Notes under the pieces: generated by a model
Database searches by the model: none
Told to the model about the DNA's origin: nothing
Seen by the model: the letters and a program-made list of their open reading frames with translations, nothing else
Translations under genes and position numbers: made by a program
Source of the DNA: an uncultured Saprospiraceae bacterium
GTDB taxonomy: Bacteria > Bacteroidota > Bacteroidia > Chitinophagales > Saprospiraceae
DNA length: 64,000 bases
Assembly (NCBI GenBank): GCA_937926205.1
Contig: CALEYL010000008.1
Location: 124,001-188,000, forward strand
Reading direction: 5' to 3'
In this document: positions 46,101-51,980 of the stretch, piece by piece
Numbering within the stretch: position 1 is the stretch's first letter
Layout of the letters: every line of letters begins with the position of its first letter

Positions 46101-47376
46101 TAATGCCTGAAGCCTCAGCTACACAGGCATTTGGATAGGTGATGCCATTACATCCGCATACCGGTTGGTTGTTGGCCGGACAGTTCAGGCTGATGACGCC
46201 CGTATTCGGATCTTCCGTTGTTCCGGAACTGGTTACCACATAAATCGGGTCATAACATGTACTATTTGCATTACAAGGCCCTGGCGTATAAGAAGTTACC
46301 CCATTCGCAGCAGCGACGCACTCGTTCACATAAGTCATGCCATTACATCCGCATACCGGCTGGTAAATAAAATTGCAATTTGCATTAGGGTTCATTTGAG
46401 CCGGGTTAATACACCCGCCAAAACAAACGCCTTCTGTATAATCTGTAACACCTGCAGCTTCCGCGTAGCAACTGTTGATATACGTAACACCATTAGACCC
46501 GCAAACCGGGTTAATAAGATCGGGACAAGTATTCGCAGTTATTCCCTGAACAATCTCCACATTGGCTTCATTGCGCGCTACCGGATAGGTATTCATGCTG
46601 GCGTCAATCATTTTGACGTTTTCAACCTGAACTTTCAACAGCGCAGGAAGCAAGTTTACCGGAAGGTCTTCTACAATAAATGAGATGGTACCAATCAGGC
46701 CGAGTCCGCTAACATTGGCCTGATCCAGGCGCGTAAGGGTGATTTCAGCAAGTCCGGTGGCGTCGTTAACATGAAAGAAGGCAGCGGAATTGGCGCCCCC
46801 TATATCGTACCAGGCGCCCTGTACCGCCTGAAAAAATACGCCGTTGGGTTTTACATATTCTTCATTGAAGCGCAGTGTGAACGTAATTCCATGAAAATGA
46901 TTGGCAGGAAGTTGTTCTGTGCCAAGACTAATTTTCATATCCACACGCATTCCGGGCGTAGCCGAAGATACAATACTTTGCAAAAGAAGTGGCGGGTCAA
47001 TCCCTGATTGGCCATTGTTGTAGGCATCAGGAGTTAGAAATCCGTGGGTCTGGCCAAAGTTTTGCTTGATGGCATTATCCAGATCGTTCATCCCGACAGT
47101 GCCATTCCCGTCGCCATCTGCAAAGGCATAATTCAGGTTACCCGGAAAATAATTGGACCACATATCTGTTACGGGTTGGGCTTCCCAGTTGGTCGTTGCA
47201 TTAGAACGGGGCGAACCTGTGTTGTTGTAAGCGACACCCCAGAATAGTACATCCACACCATTTACAACGCCATTATTGTTTACATCCCCTGGCCATAACA
47301 TTTGTGCGTTCGAATATTGAAACACACTCATCACTAAAAAGAGGAGCAATATGTGTCGTGTAGTAGTCTTGTTCAT
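37102..47376 (-). CDS. Giant multidomain T9SS surface protein (about 3,424 residues)
   Basis: Exported giant protein. Order from the chosen ATG at 47376: signal peptide 1-25; dockerin-like domain (27-110, GDVNNNGVVNGVDVLFWG); cohesin-like domain (125-270); four Kazal-like domains (284-484, PVCGCNGxTYxNxC); two PPC-like domains (485-740, DLDLFLLTGNCN, NLELFLLNSCDRG); 25 SprB-like repeats of about 82 residues (742-2790); PKD domain (2795-2870, YLWSFGDGTTS); a cohesin-like domain (2875-2990); a carboxypeptidase-regulatory-like segment (about 2995-3070); a second dockerin-like domain (about 3075-3170); a third cohesin-like domain (about 3180-3310); and a type-A T9SS sorting domain (about 3330-3424, YELYQNTPNPLSNET). 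It would be secreted and anchored on the surface or in the matrix. Adhesion and gliding are plausible roles; no catalytic domain was seen. An intrinsic terminator follows. Confidence 0.9.
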   Translation of the reverse strand: MNKTTTRHILLLFLVMSVFQYSNAQMLWPGDVNNNGVVNGVDVLFWGVAYNNTGSPRSNATTNWEAQPVTDMWSNYFPGNLNYAFADGDGNGTVGMNDLDNAIKQNFGQTHGFLTPDAYNNGQSGIDPPLLLQSIVSSATPGMRVDMKISLGTEQLPANHFHGITFTLRFNEEYVKPNGVFFQAVQGAWYDIGGANSAAFFHVNDATGLAEITLTRLDQANVSGLGLIGTISFIVEDLPVNLLPALLKVQVENVKMIDASMNTYPVARNEANVEIVQGITANTCPDLINPVCGSNGVTYINSCYAEAAGVTDYTEGVCFGGCINPAQMNPNANCNFIYQPVCGCNGMTYVNECVAAANGVTSYTPGPCNANSTCYDPIYVVTSSGTTEDPNTGVISLNCPANNQPVCGCNGITYPNACVAEASGITFYTAGSCNTICVNPQNMNPNAVCPTIYNPVCGCNGVTYSNSCVADAAGVMSYTPGVCGVSSPWCAEAIPIQCGDYFPYETTVGAGNQISAYPGCSGGTFLGNDRVYVLNKTTAGDLQIGIEILTPNMDLDLFLLTGNCNQLTCLRSSTTSNSQTNNEGIILEDAPIGTYYIVVDGQYAGSQGDYRLEVSCGYLYCGDAVPLVCGQPYNGNNINGHDDVSLYGCGNVLNVENNGPEIVHYFSVTQAGQVTINLSGLTNNLELFLLNSCDRGDCLNYSQNAGNANESITAFLQPGLYYVVVDGYNGATSPYTLTVNCTSACNFSIVSATSTPAGCSQNNGSITVTSYGGHPGYIVSYSGPVSGTFATYANTNTIPNLPAGTYIITKTDCFGCSDTEIVTVASGGNLNAYVTPHGATCGMSGYLSVVILNGQAPYNIYVSGPVNTSLTTNSSSFNITNLPAGNYTISITSANGCSIIKYATITQGSSSFNFTATPHPGACGQPGYIQINTTGGVPPYNITVSGPISGYATSNASNFNIINLPGGTYTITIEDGNWCTQTRVVTLQSSYLNITATAGNGVCGQSGSIIVNITNGSAPYIINWNGPVNGSATTSNPNYVIQNLPSGTYSIFVEDGNWCSGYKTVYVNNAGGSLSTYVTANNGGCGQPGSIWVDINNGAAPYTINWTGPASGSATTSNNWYSIANLPGGSYTVYITDANGCSSTHTVYIISGGNFVINATGSNGVCGQPGSILVTMIGGSPNYLITWNGPVSGSTSTAASNFTINNLPPGAYVIQVTDAQGCSRNKNVTITNTGGGLTLQGIVTHATCVQFGAIWLDILGGTGPYTVSWTGPVSGSTTIQGNGYNIFNLPAGTYVVTVVAANGCTGTKTFTVLNQGGNISVTLVANNANCAQQYGAINVITSGGSGPYTIVWNGPVSGSAMTSNTNYQINQLPAGTYTVTVTASNGCSGSNTVTINASGNLNIITTPIPGLCGMNGSIWLDITNGSAPYVITWTGPVSGSITIQGNGYNIPNLPPGTYIVTVTGANGCTDSEVVVVTSSSATYVVNTALINNGCGQYNWIWIDIIGGSPTYTIIWTGPSSGSGTSTTGAFEIMDLPPGTYTIKVTDATGCMVIKTVIIYQEPNNRLVLTPIPGLCGQLGAIWVDIINSQAPYILTWTGPVSGSTTLTGNGYNIPNLPGGTYTIFLTDANGCTDVEIITLPGTQNQVDVTGVAIPGVCGQNGQIHLGITGGTTPYTIVWTGTVNGTATTSNNFYNILNLPNGTYTMVVTDANGCTDTVVITLVNGVNTLEVIGVAIPGVCGQNGQIHLGITGGSIPYTIVWTGPVNGSTTTSNNFYNILNLPSGTYTIVVTDANGCTDSVVVILVNGGNPVDVTGVAVPGVCGQNGQIHLGITGGTTPYTIVWTGPVNGTTTTSNNFYNILNLPSGTYTIVVTDVNGCTDTVVITLTNIPNTLDLTGVAIPGVCGQNGQIHLGITGGTTPYTIVWTGPVNGSTTTSNNFYNILNLPSGTYVIVVTDANGCTDTVTIILTNGLNTLDLTGVAVPGVCGQNGQIHLGITGGTTPYTIVWTGPVNGSTTTSNNFYNILNLPSGTYVIVATDANGCTDTVTITLTNGLNTLDATAVATPGLCGANGSILVSITGGTAPYNITWSGPVSGSTSTGNTSYNIVNLPSGAYTIVVTDVNGCNDTVTITLTNTANNLSFTRTVTNGICGQNGSILINITSGTPAYTIVWAGPVSGSATTGANSYNIPNLPSGTYTLMVTGSNGCSQQMSATVTVSENDIDITDTANVGLCGQEGSVGLIISGGSGTYNIMWSGPESGSTTNSGGAYTITGLPSGTYNITVTDSNGCSETETTSLINTEDDLELTATGINGLCGQAGSITVSANGGNPPFTITWGGPTSGSATSGNTTFNIPNLQAGSYTVGITDVNGCFDTKVVNITTSGSVNLSLTGTNATCVSLASISATITGGAPNYTISWTGPSSGSQTTSNTLFNIPNLAGGTYVVTVVDANGCTNTKTIVLTSPAFNLDLNAVPHNGLCGQNGFITVNITGGMPGYTITWNGPVSGNVSTFGTSYTISNTPNGTYNISVTDASGCTDAQTVTIVNTNNGLSIDVTAVNGVCGNLGSIWIDMLNGTPPFTIMWTGPVNGSTTTSGNFYDIPNLPGGTYTIKVTDLYNCMGQQTVVLTNEPDDLSGSLSVHPGACDGPGSITVNINGLHPPFTITWNGTNSMGSAITSASSYTINNLPTGVFFITITDLNGCTENLSTQLVNSPDNLDAIFSVIDGNCVMAGAIGIIVQHGAPPYTIHWNGPASGTVVWQDYQYKIAGLISGDYIITITDGNGCVYESEAIWIDGQIPASVANFTHTTSGLTTTFTNTSTPGAAYLWSFGDGTTSTATNPVHQYYGAGSYQVCLSVMNACGTTNICKTVNIVLPSNLVILDVGEVTGVQGSTIQIPVRIQNCQNLVSLAGSVSLQNPAVAIISGVTPGVISPQFSPINKTFNYFSNSGQGLAVNQNDILFYLTVQLTGPVGSSTDIFLVNTPLAVEVGSMVGGTGVVLPHMTVLGRATVGNTGMASGEVTTFWGEGIPNALVRATDGSMVAAEMTDQTGHYMLPDLPLNEEYILEAQKDTLHANGLSTYALFIGQRFILGLDPPQIYSPYQVIAGDANCNDAFTTLDLFLIQQLIIGARDRFLNCPSWVFVASDGNMPDDFNAYNVFPYRNRDTMMLMSSLTADFVGVKVGDILGQADPGQFHGGTHLEERYQDDLILLSKRRGAQAGEEVEVRFRSENFNDIVSYQTALGFDPEALEFLSIEGGQSSALSNVVAGEKLGSLRLSWFNTAGRGVSALATEDIFTIRFRAKTAISDLSDVLNIEPGTLRTEAHNARSERLNIVLRWEDGVVQNGRYELYQNTPNPLSNETTIRFELPEAMAAELILYDEMGRIIKQVSGDYAKGINQIELTQLNLAGGVYFYTLKAGAFAATKSMVVLNK
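39005..45150 (-). repeat. Array of 25 SprB-like protein repeats (about 246 bases each)
   Basis: Each unit has a C-G-x-x-G near its front, then I-x-GG-x-x-PYTIxWTGP, NLPxGTYT and VTDANGC. The unit length is about 82 residues. Units 12-16 (about 41185-42420) are nearly identical at DNA level; the others differ at many positions. The number of units was counted from the translation by eye. Confidence 0.85.
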
Positions 47377-47797
47377 TTTTTTTGTTTTACGGTTCGTGGA
47401 ATCGGAAGTTGGAAAATTAAGACTGCACCTCCCAAAGATTGTCACAGTCTTTATGATGATAAATAAATATTTGTTATCTCGGTAAATCACTATCTGCGAT
47501 CCAATACAGCGGCTATCTCAATTGCCGCCTCTGACAAAAGAAATCACCACATGCGCAAACAGGGGTTAGCCGTAGATAACTGCTTTAGTTTTGCTTTGCT
47601 GAAACGGGGGATCAATTTTACACACGCCGTCGGAGCTTTCATCTTAATAAAGTGGGTAGAAAATTAGATGAAGGCTTTAGATTGGAAGGGCCTATCTTTT
47701 TTGCCGACTGCGGCGTAAAGATAGAGAAAACTTATCCACAAATGTCATTTTTTAACACAAATTTTATCCCTTTAAAGGGGGGAGTAAAATCAATTTT
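47377..47797. other. Intergenic region upstream of the giant gene
   Basis: A 421-base region between two minus-strand genes. It contains a hairpin at 47692-47724 (arms CTATCTTT/AAAGATAG plus an inner GCCG/CGGC) that could end transcription of the CrtA-like gene, and one perfect DnaA-box-like TTATCCACA at 47732-47740. I see no gene of its own; a 38-codon frame starting at 47551 has no family resemblance. Confidence 0.45.
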
Positions 47798-48529
47798 TCA
47801 GGTCGGGGAAACGAGGTTGCTAAAGTGGCCTGTTGACAGGGTTTCAGCCCAGTTTCCCTCTGAATTAAAAGGATGGAACCTGGCAAACAACTCCTCGCTA
47901 TACCACCCGGTTTCGCGGGTTCGGCGCACGACCGTTTTGTGAAATCCCTGTTCATAAGCGTATGCTTTCATCGCATGGCTGTTCTCCCAAAGGCTGAATG
48001 TCGCTTGCTGAATGAGGGGAAGTTCTCCAATTCCAATCGAAAAAAGCAAGCCTTTCCGCCCGCTGATCGAGCGGCTGGCCCGGGGCACAAATCTCCAAAA
48101 ATGCCAAAGTTGGGCCGGCTTGATGGTCGCACGGGTCAATACGCCTATCGGGGCATTTTCGTTAAACGGGCAAGTGATTTCAAATGGCGAAACGCCTTCC
48201 CAGCTCCCATGTACCTGAGCGGTGCGCATAAAAACGGTCCAGTTTTCGGTACAATCCCTTTTTAAAAGAGCTGCGGTGGGATGTTTCTCAAAAAAGCGGC
48301 GGGCGGCTGCTTCGTTTTCCCAGACTCCCAGTAAAGCATAAACACCCAGGTTGGGGCGAATGCTGAAACCGCTGCCGCCGCCACTGCCGAGCATCCTCGC
48401 AAAATCAAGGCCTTCGATGCCTGTCAGTAAACGCTTTGCGCGCCCCATATTTGAAAATGCCTGCCAGCGGTTGCGGAAGCCCTCGTAGCGAAAAAAACTA
48501 ACGGTAACGATCTGTAGATTGGTCATCAT
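47798..48529 (-). CDS. crtA: CrtA-like carotenoid monooxygenase
   Basis: A 243-residue protein resembling spheroidene monooxygenase (CrtA), which oxygenates an acyclic carotenoid end. Family marks from memory: VTVSFFRYEGFRNRWQAFSN at the front, ARMLGSGGGSGFSIRPNLGV, ENWTVFMRTAQVHGSWEG, ITCPFNENAPIGVLTRATIK, LLFSIGIGELPLIQQATFSL and SEELFARFHPF at the end. Related proteins in Bacteroidota act on other carotenoids (for example keto-groups on saproxanthin-like pigments), so the substrate is uncertain. No other carotenoid gene is adjacent, so the pathway must be encoded elsewhere. Start is ATG 48529 or 48526. A hairpin that may be its terminator lies 74 bases downstream. Confidence 0.78.
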   Translation of the reverse strand: MMTNLQIVTVSFFRYEGFRNRWQAFSNMGRAKRLLTGIEGLDFARMLGSGGGSGFSIRPNLGVYALLGVWENEAAARRFFEKHPTAALLKRDCTENWTVFMRTAQVHGSWEGVSPFEITCPFNENAPIGVLTRATIKPAQLWHFWRFVPRASRSISGRKGLLFSIGIGELPLIQQATFSLWENSHAMKAYAYEQGFHKTVVRRTRETGWYSEELFARFHPFNSEGNWAETLSTGHFSNLVSPT

Positions 48530-48594
48530 TTTATCTAAATGGCTTTTATCTAAAAACTCCGGACGATAAAAAGGTTCTGCAAGGCTTGAAATTA

Positions 48595-48602
48595 TAAATT
48601 TG
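48595..48602 (+). promoter_or_regulatory. Candidate -7 box of lgt
   Basis: TAAATTTG is a perfect match to TAnnTTTG, 26 bases before the lgt ATG. No clear -33 TTG at the usual distance. Confidence 0.4.
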
Positions 48603-48628
48603 CACTCGTATCAAATCTACACCACACC

Positions 48629-49429
48629 ATGCTGCAGTACATCACCTGGAATGTTTCCCCGGAAATCCTTGAAATTGGTTCTTTTTCCCTCCGTTGGTAT
48701 GGACTGCTTTTTGCGGCAGGTTTTCTCACCGGATTGTTTATTGTAAGGCGCATGGTGCTGGCAGAAGGGGCGCCGGAAGAGTGGCTGGACAAAGCCTTCA
48801 TTTACATCGTCATCGGCGCCGTGGTTGGCGCACGCCTTGGGCATGTGTTTTTTTACGATTGGGAATACTATTCCAAAGATCCCCTTAAAATATTAAAAGT
48901 GTGGGAAGGCGGACTGGCCAGTCATGGCGGGGCCATTGGCATCATCCTCATGTTGTGGTTGTTTTCAGTACGGGTTTCTAAAAAATCCATTCTCTGGATT
49001 CTGGATAAAGTGGTCGTACCCACGGCGCTCGCGGGTTGTTTTATCCGATTGGGAAATCTGATGAATTCTGAAATTTACGGAAAAGCAACTGATGTATCCT
49101 GGGCATTTATTTTTGTACGCAGCGATCCTTCCGCCCTTCCCCGGCATCCGGTGCAATTGTACGAGTCCTTTTCCTACCTGCTTTCCTTTGTCATTCTGTA
49201 CTTCGCCTACTGGAAAACAGACAAAAAAGAACAGCCTGGCTTTGTTTTTGGCTTGTTCCTGCTGCTGATCTGGGGCTTCCGCTTCATCTGGGAATACGTA
49301 AAAGAAAGCCAGGGCGGATTTGAAAGCGCTTTTGGCAACGCCCTCAGCACGGGGCAGTTGCTGAGCATCCCCTTCCTGTTGATCGGAGCTTATTTTGTGT
49401 TTCGGAAGAAACCGGGAGCAGCCGCTTAG
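48629..49429 (+). CDS. lgt: Prolipoprotein diacylglyceryl transferase
   Basis: A 266-residue inner-membrane enzyme that transfers diacylglyceryl from phosphatidylglycerol to the lipobox cysteine of prolipoproteins. Seven hydrophobic segments and the expected motifs are visible: LRWYGLLFAAGFLTG at the front, GARLGHVFFYDWEYY, GGLASHGGAIG, the Lgt signature region FIRLGNLMNSEIYG, then HPVQLYESFSY and the last helix after GFRFIWEYVK. This is the first enzyme of lipoprotein maturation and would act on the several lipoproteins in this window. Divergent from the crtA-like gene. Confidence 0.95.
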   Translation: MLQYITWNVSPEILEIGSFSLRWYGLLFAAGFLTGLFIVRRMVLAEGAPEEWLDKAFIYIVIGAVVGARLGHVFFYDWEYYSKDPLKILKVWEGGLASHGGAIGIILMLWLFSVRVSKKSILWILDKVVVPTALAGCFIRLGNLMNSEIYGKATDVSWAFIFVRSDPSALPRHPVQLYESFSYLLSFVILYFAYWKTDKKEQPGFVFGLFLLLIWGFRFIWEYVKESQGGFESAFGNALSTGQLLSIPFLLIGAYFVFRKKPGAAA

Positions 49430-49519
49430 CAAAGCAGCTATACGGCGCGTACCGCCGAACGCTGTTCGGAACGGATTGATCAGCTTAATGCAATCAAAAG
49501 CTGTTCGGTTGTGCTGTGC

Positions 49520-49732
49520 CTACTTTCGTACGAGAAATGCTGCACCAGCCAGAACGCTTAAGCCGGCGAGTACGTACAAAATCGTTGTTTTTTGCGAGGC
49601 CTCTTTGTCAACAGCAGAAAGTTCGAATCCGCCGAGCTTGAGAACCGCTTTGTCCTCGTGGCTGTTGGTGTAGGCATAAATGCCGCAGCCAATTCCAAGG
49701 ACAATCAGGAGGAGGGCGATGTTTCTTCTCAT
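49520..49732 (-). CDS. Small two-segment membrane protein
   Basis: A 70-residue protein with two membrane segments (IALLLIVLGIGCGIYAYT and TTILYVLAGLSVLAGAAFLV) joined by a polar loop (EDKAVLKLGGFELSAVDKEA). The shape resembles DUF3185-type small membrane proteins, but I would not assign it. It follows the second ATP-grasp-like gene by 33 bases on the same strand and could be the end of that operon. Confidence 0.55.
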   Translation of the reverse strand: MRRNIALLLIVLGIGCGIYAYTNSHEDKAVLKLGGFELSAVDKEASQKTTILYVLAGLSVLAGAAFLVRK

Positions 49733-49765
49733 AGTATTTTTGATGATTTTATTAATCCGGGCAGA

Positions 49766-50962
49766 TCAGATGGAACCTTCATAAAACCCAACGCTTCCGC
49801 CCACCCAATCTTTGTCTTTGTTGTAGCGAACTCCAACCATTTCCCCTTTACTGAGGCGGATGAGGTTGTTGACAAGGTGTGGTCGCTCTGCACCGTCTTC
49901 CCAAAGGAACATCATGCGCATCTCGCATTTGGCAGGCTCATTCGGAGTTTGGATGACCGGTGCGTATTCCATTTTGCGCTGGAGGATGAAATTAGAGCGG
50001 TCTTTCACCGCGTCGAAATCCGCTTTTGTAGGATTGATGATAACGCCTTGGCCAGAAAAAGAAAACAGGGGTTTCATCACATAATGCCCCAAATCGGCAG
50101 GCGCTTCGTTCAGGTCACTGAGAAAATAAGATTTTGGCACATAAGGGCTGTCTAAATGTGGCAGCGTATGCTTGCTGATGCGGAAAAACCAGTTGGGGTG
50201 ACCAACCCAGTGGGCATTGATTTCGTCTGTGATTTCAAAACCGCGCTTCAGATCGTCGCGCCGGTGCAATTCATCAAAAATGACCCGGTTAAAAATGCGT
50301 TCGATGCCAATTTTTTTGCCATCCTTGATGTAATACAGGTCTTTCCCTTCTTTTTTCACCTCGCTTATACAGACAAACTCGAGCCCGATATCGTGCCTGG
50401 AGATGTAAAAATCAATGGCCGTATTCTGCTTTTTGGGCTCTACTTCAAGCAGTACCACATTTTCCGGACGGCTGTCGCCCATGATCACTTTTCGCAGCAT
50501 GGCGATGTAGTCTTCCGAGGTCATTCCCCCGAAAAGATGCGTAAATTGATCCGGAATGCTGAAAAATTTCCGGTAAGCCCGTGCAACGGCATCCTGCCAG
50601 AAATAAAGCGACGGAAAGCCCTGAAGCTCTACCAGTTGCGGATAATACTCACCATTTTCATCCTGACAAATTCCAAAATCGAGCTGTAAAAAAGTGGTAT
50701 GCGGCGTTTCGCCCGGCACCCGCAAATGCGACGGAATGGCGCTTTCTGACAAGGCTTTAAAATCAGGACGCAGCAAGGTTTTCAGAATGTCATCCGACGC
50801 CGCATGCAATTTTTCTTTCAGTCCGTTCGGCACAAAAACCGGTGTCTCCGCCACCCGAAACTTGGGGTGATGTCCATAGGTTTCAGCGATGAACGCCAGC
50901 ATTTGCTCGTAGCGTTCGACAGTGAATTGTTCATTGTATTGCTGGCGATACCGCGTGATCAT
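49766..50962 (-). CDS. ATP-grasp-like ligase, second of two in the cluster
   Basis: A 398-residue cytoplasmic protein. FLQLDFGICQDENGEYYPQL with VELQGFPSLYFW, then YVMKPLFSFSGQGVIINP (a lysine and glycine-rich loop like the ATP-grasp nucleotide loop), FILQRKMEYAPVIQ, and EMRMMFLWEDG..GVRYNKDKDWVGGSVGFY at the end suggest a circularly permuted or glutathionylspermidine-synthase-like ATP-grasp fold. Such enzymes join a carboxylate to an amine using ATP. It forms a probable operon with the amidotransferase gene (39 bases upstream) and the first ATP-grasp gene. The substrate is unknown. The fold assignment is inferred from motifs and is less sure than for the first gene. Confidence 0.6.
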   Translation of the reverse strand: MITRYRQQYNEQFTVERYEQMLAFIAETYGHHPKFRVAETPVFVPNGLKEKLHAASDDILKTLLRPDFKALSESAIPSHLRVPGETPHTTFLQLDFGICQDENGEYYPQLVELQGFPSLYFWQDAVARAYRKFFSIPDQFTHLFGGMTSEDYIAMLRKVIMGDSRPENVVLLEVEPKKQNTAIDFYISRHDIGLEFVCISEVKKEGKDLYYIKDGKKIGIERIFNRVIFDELHRRDDLKRGFEITDEINAHWVGHPNWFFRISKHTLPHLDSPYVPKSYFLSDLNEAPADLGHYVMKPLFSFSGQGVIINPTKADFDAVKDRSNFILQRKMEYAPVIQTPNEPAKCEMRMMFLWEDGAERPHLVNNLIRLSKGEMVGVRYNKDKDWVGGSVGFYEGSI

Positions 50963-51001
50963 GAACTCTGTGTTTTGAATTTAAAGTTGGCAATTACCTT
51001 G

Positions 51002-51820
51002 CTAATATACCATTAAATCCACCTTCACTGCGCTCAATGCTCTGCGTAAAAACTGTGGCAGAACGATGTCGTGCGTCAGACCGATTTTTCCGGGATCGTT
51101 TAAATGATCGATCATCCGAAGGTATTTTTCTTCACTGTGCTCCATTATAATTTTGTGACGGCGTTCCGGATCCAGAAAATGCTTCAGCATCCCCGTTGAA
51201 TCAGCTTCGGGGTGAAATTGCGTACCGAAGATTTCATCTGAAAAACGGATGGCCATGACGGCGCGCTCAAGCGCAATGTGCGGACGCTTTTTCTCCAAAG
51301 CGAGAATTTTGGCGCCCATTTTTTCAAATTGCGTTTCGTCCGGTTGCGTCACCTGATAATCGCGGAAGTCCGCGATATAAAACGGGTTGTCCAGGCCATC
51401 AAAAACCGGTTCTTCAAGCCCTTCCCGCGTCATGTGACAAGGGAAAGTTCCAAAAGAAATCGATTTCCGGCGGCCCACTTCAGCCAACTTAAAATGCAGA
51501 CAGGCCATTTGAAAAGAATGGCAAATCAGGAAAACATGTTTGCGCGGATTTTCAGGGTTCTGATTCCACAACCACACGGATTCCAGCCAGTTAAAGTATT
51601 TCACATCCCAAATGCCATCGCCGTCTTTCGGATTGCCCGGGCCGCCGGTGGATATGTAGATGTCAAAACTCAGATCGGGAACTTCCGCCCGGCTTCTGAC
51701 ATCAAAAACCTCCCATTCTACTTCGTCGCCAAACTGGCTGAGGATCTCTTTGATACACCGCATTCCCTGATTGGCAATGCCTTCGTACATATCAAGAATG
51801 GCTAATCGTGCCGTTTCCAT
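51002..51820 (-). CDS. Class I glutamine amidotransferase-like protein
   Basis: A 272-residue GATase-fold protein. DIYISTGGPGNPKD (about 53-66) is the strand-loop before the active site; the nucleophile is C100 in FLICHSFQMAC, where the usual GxCxGxQ is ICHSFQ (glycine replaced by serine but cysteine and Q present); H203 and E205 in FGTQFHPEAD complete the triad. The enzyme should release ammonia from glutamine or hydrolyse a gamma-glutamyl bond. The 70-residue C-terminal extension is helical. The order ATP-grasp / GATase / ATP-grasp suggests an amidation or peptide-forming pathway. A 160-base gap with hairpins precedes it. Confidence 0.72.
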   Translation of the reverse strand: METARLAILDMYEGIANQGMRCIKEILSQFGDEVEWEVFDVRSRAEVPDLSFDIYISTGGPGNPKDGDGIWDVKYFNWLESVWLWNQNPENPRKHVFLICHSFQMACLHFKLAEVGRRKSISFGTFPCHMTREGLEEPVFDGLDNPFYIADFRDYQVTQPDETQFEKMGAKILALEKKRPHIALERAVMAIRFSDEIFGTQFHPEADSTGMLKHFLDPERRHKIIMEHSEEKYLRMIDHLNDPGKIGLTHDIVLPQFLRRALSAVKVDLMVY

Positions 51821-51855
51821 GTTGTGTGTGTTCGTTTTTATTCGTGGATATTCGT

Positions 51856-51909
51856 ACTGTGCAACATTGAAAAGCGCCCTGAAGTTTCAGCACAGTGCGC
51901 TTTTCAATG
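51856..51909 (-). promoter_or_regulatory. Switch-like hairpin structure before the amidotransferase gene
   Basis: On the minus strand: CATTGAAAAGCGC (51909-51897) and GCGCTTTTCAATG (51877-51865) form a perfect 13-base stem; the loop starts with ACTGTGC, which is also complementary to GCACAGT (51862-51856) just after the stem. The two pairings exclude each other on geometric grounds. The structure ends 35 bases before the ATG. It could be an intercistronic attenuator or processing site. Confidence 0.5.
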
Positions 51910-51980
51910 AGCGGTAGCTTGTTCCAAAGGATGCATTAAGACGCTAAAAGTCAGATTTGTAACACCTTATAAGTGCGGTA

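Noticed and set aside
47551..47667. A 38-codon plus-strand frame between the giant and crtA-like genes
   Set aside because: No homology-like features, no ribosome or promoter context beyond chance.
47732..47740. Perfect DnaA-box-like sequence TTATCCACA
   Set aside because: A single box without clusters, dnaA or an AT-rich unwinding element; not evidence for an origin.
51856..51909. H-type pseudoknot from the two complementary pairs
   Set aside because: Loops of 0 and 2 bases cannot span a 13-base stem, so I treat the pairings as alternatives instead.
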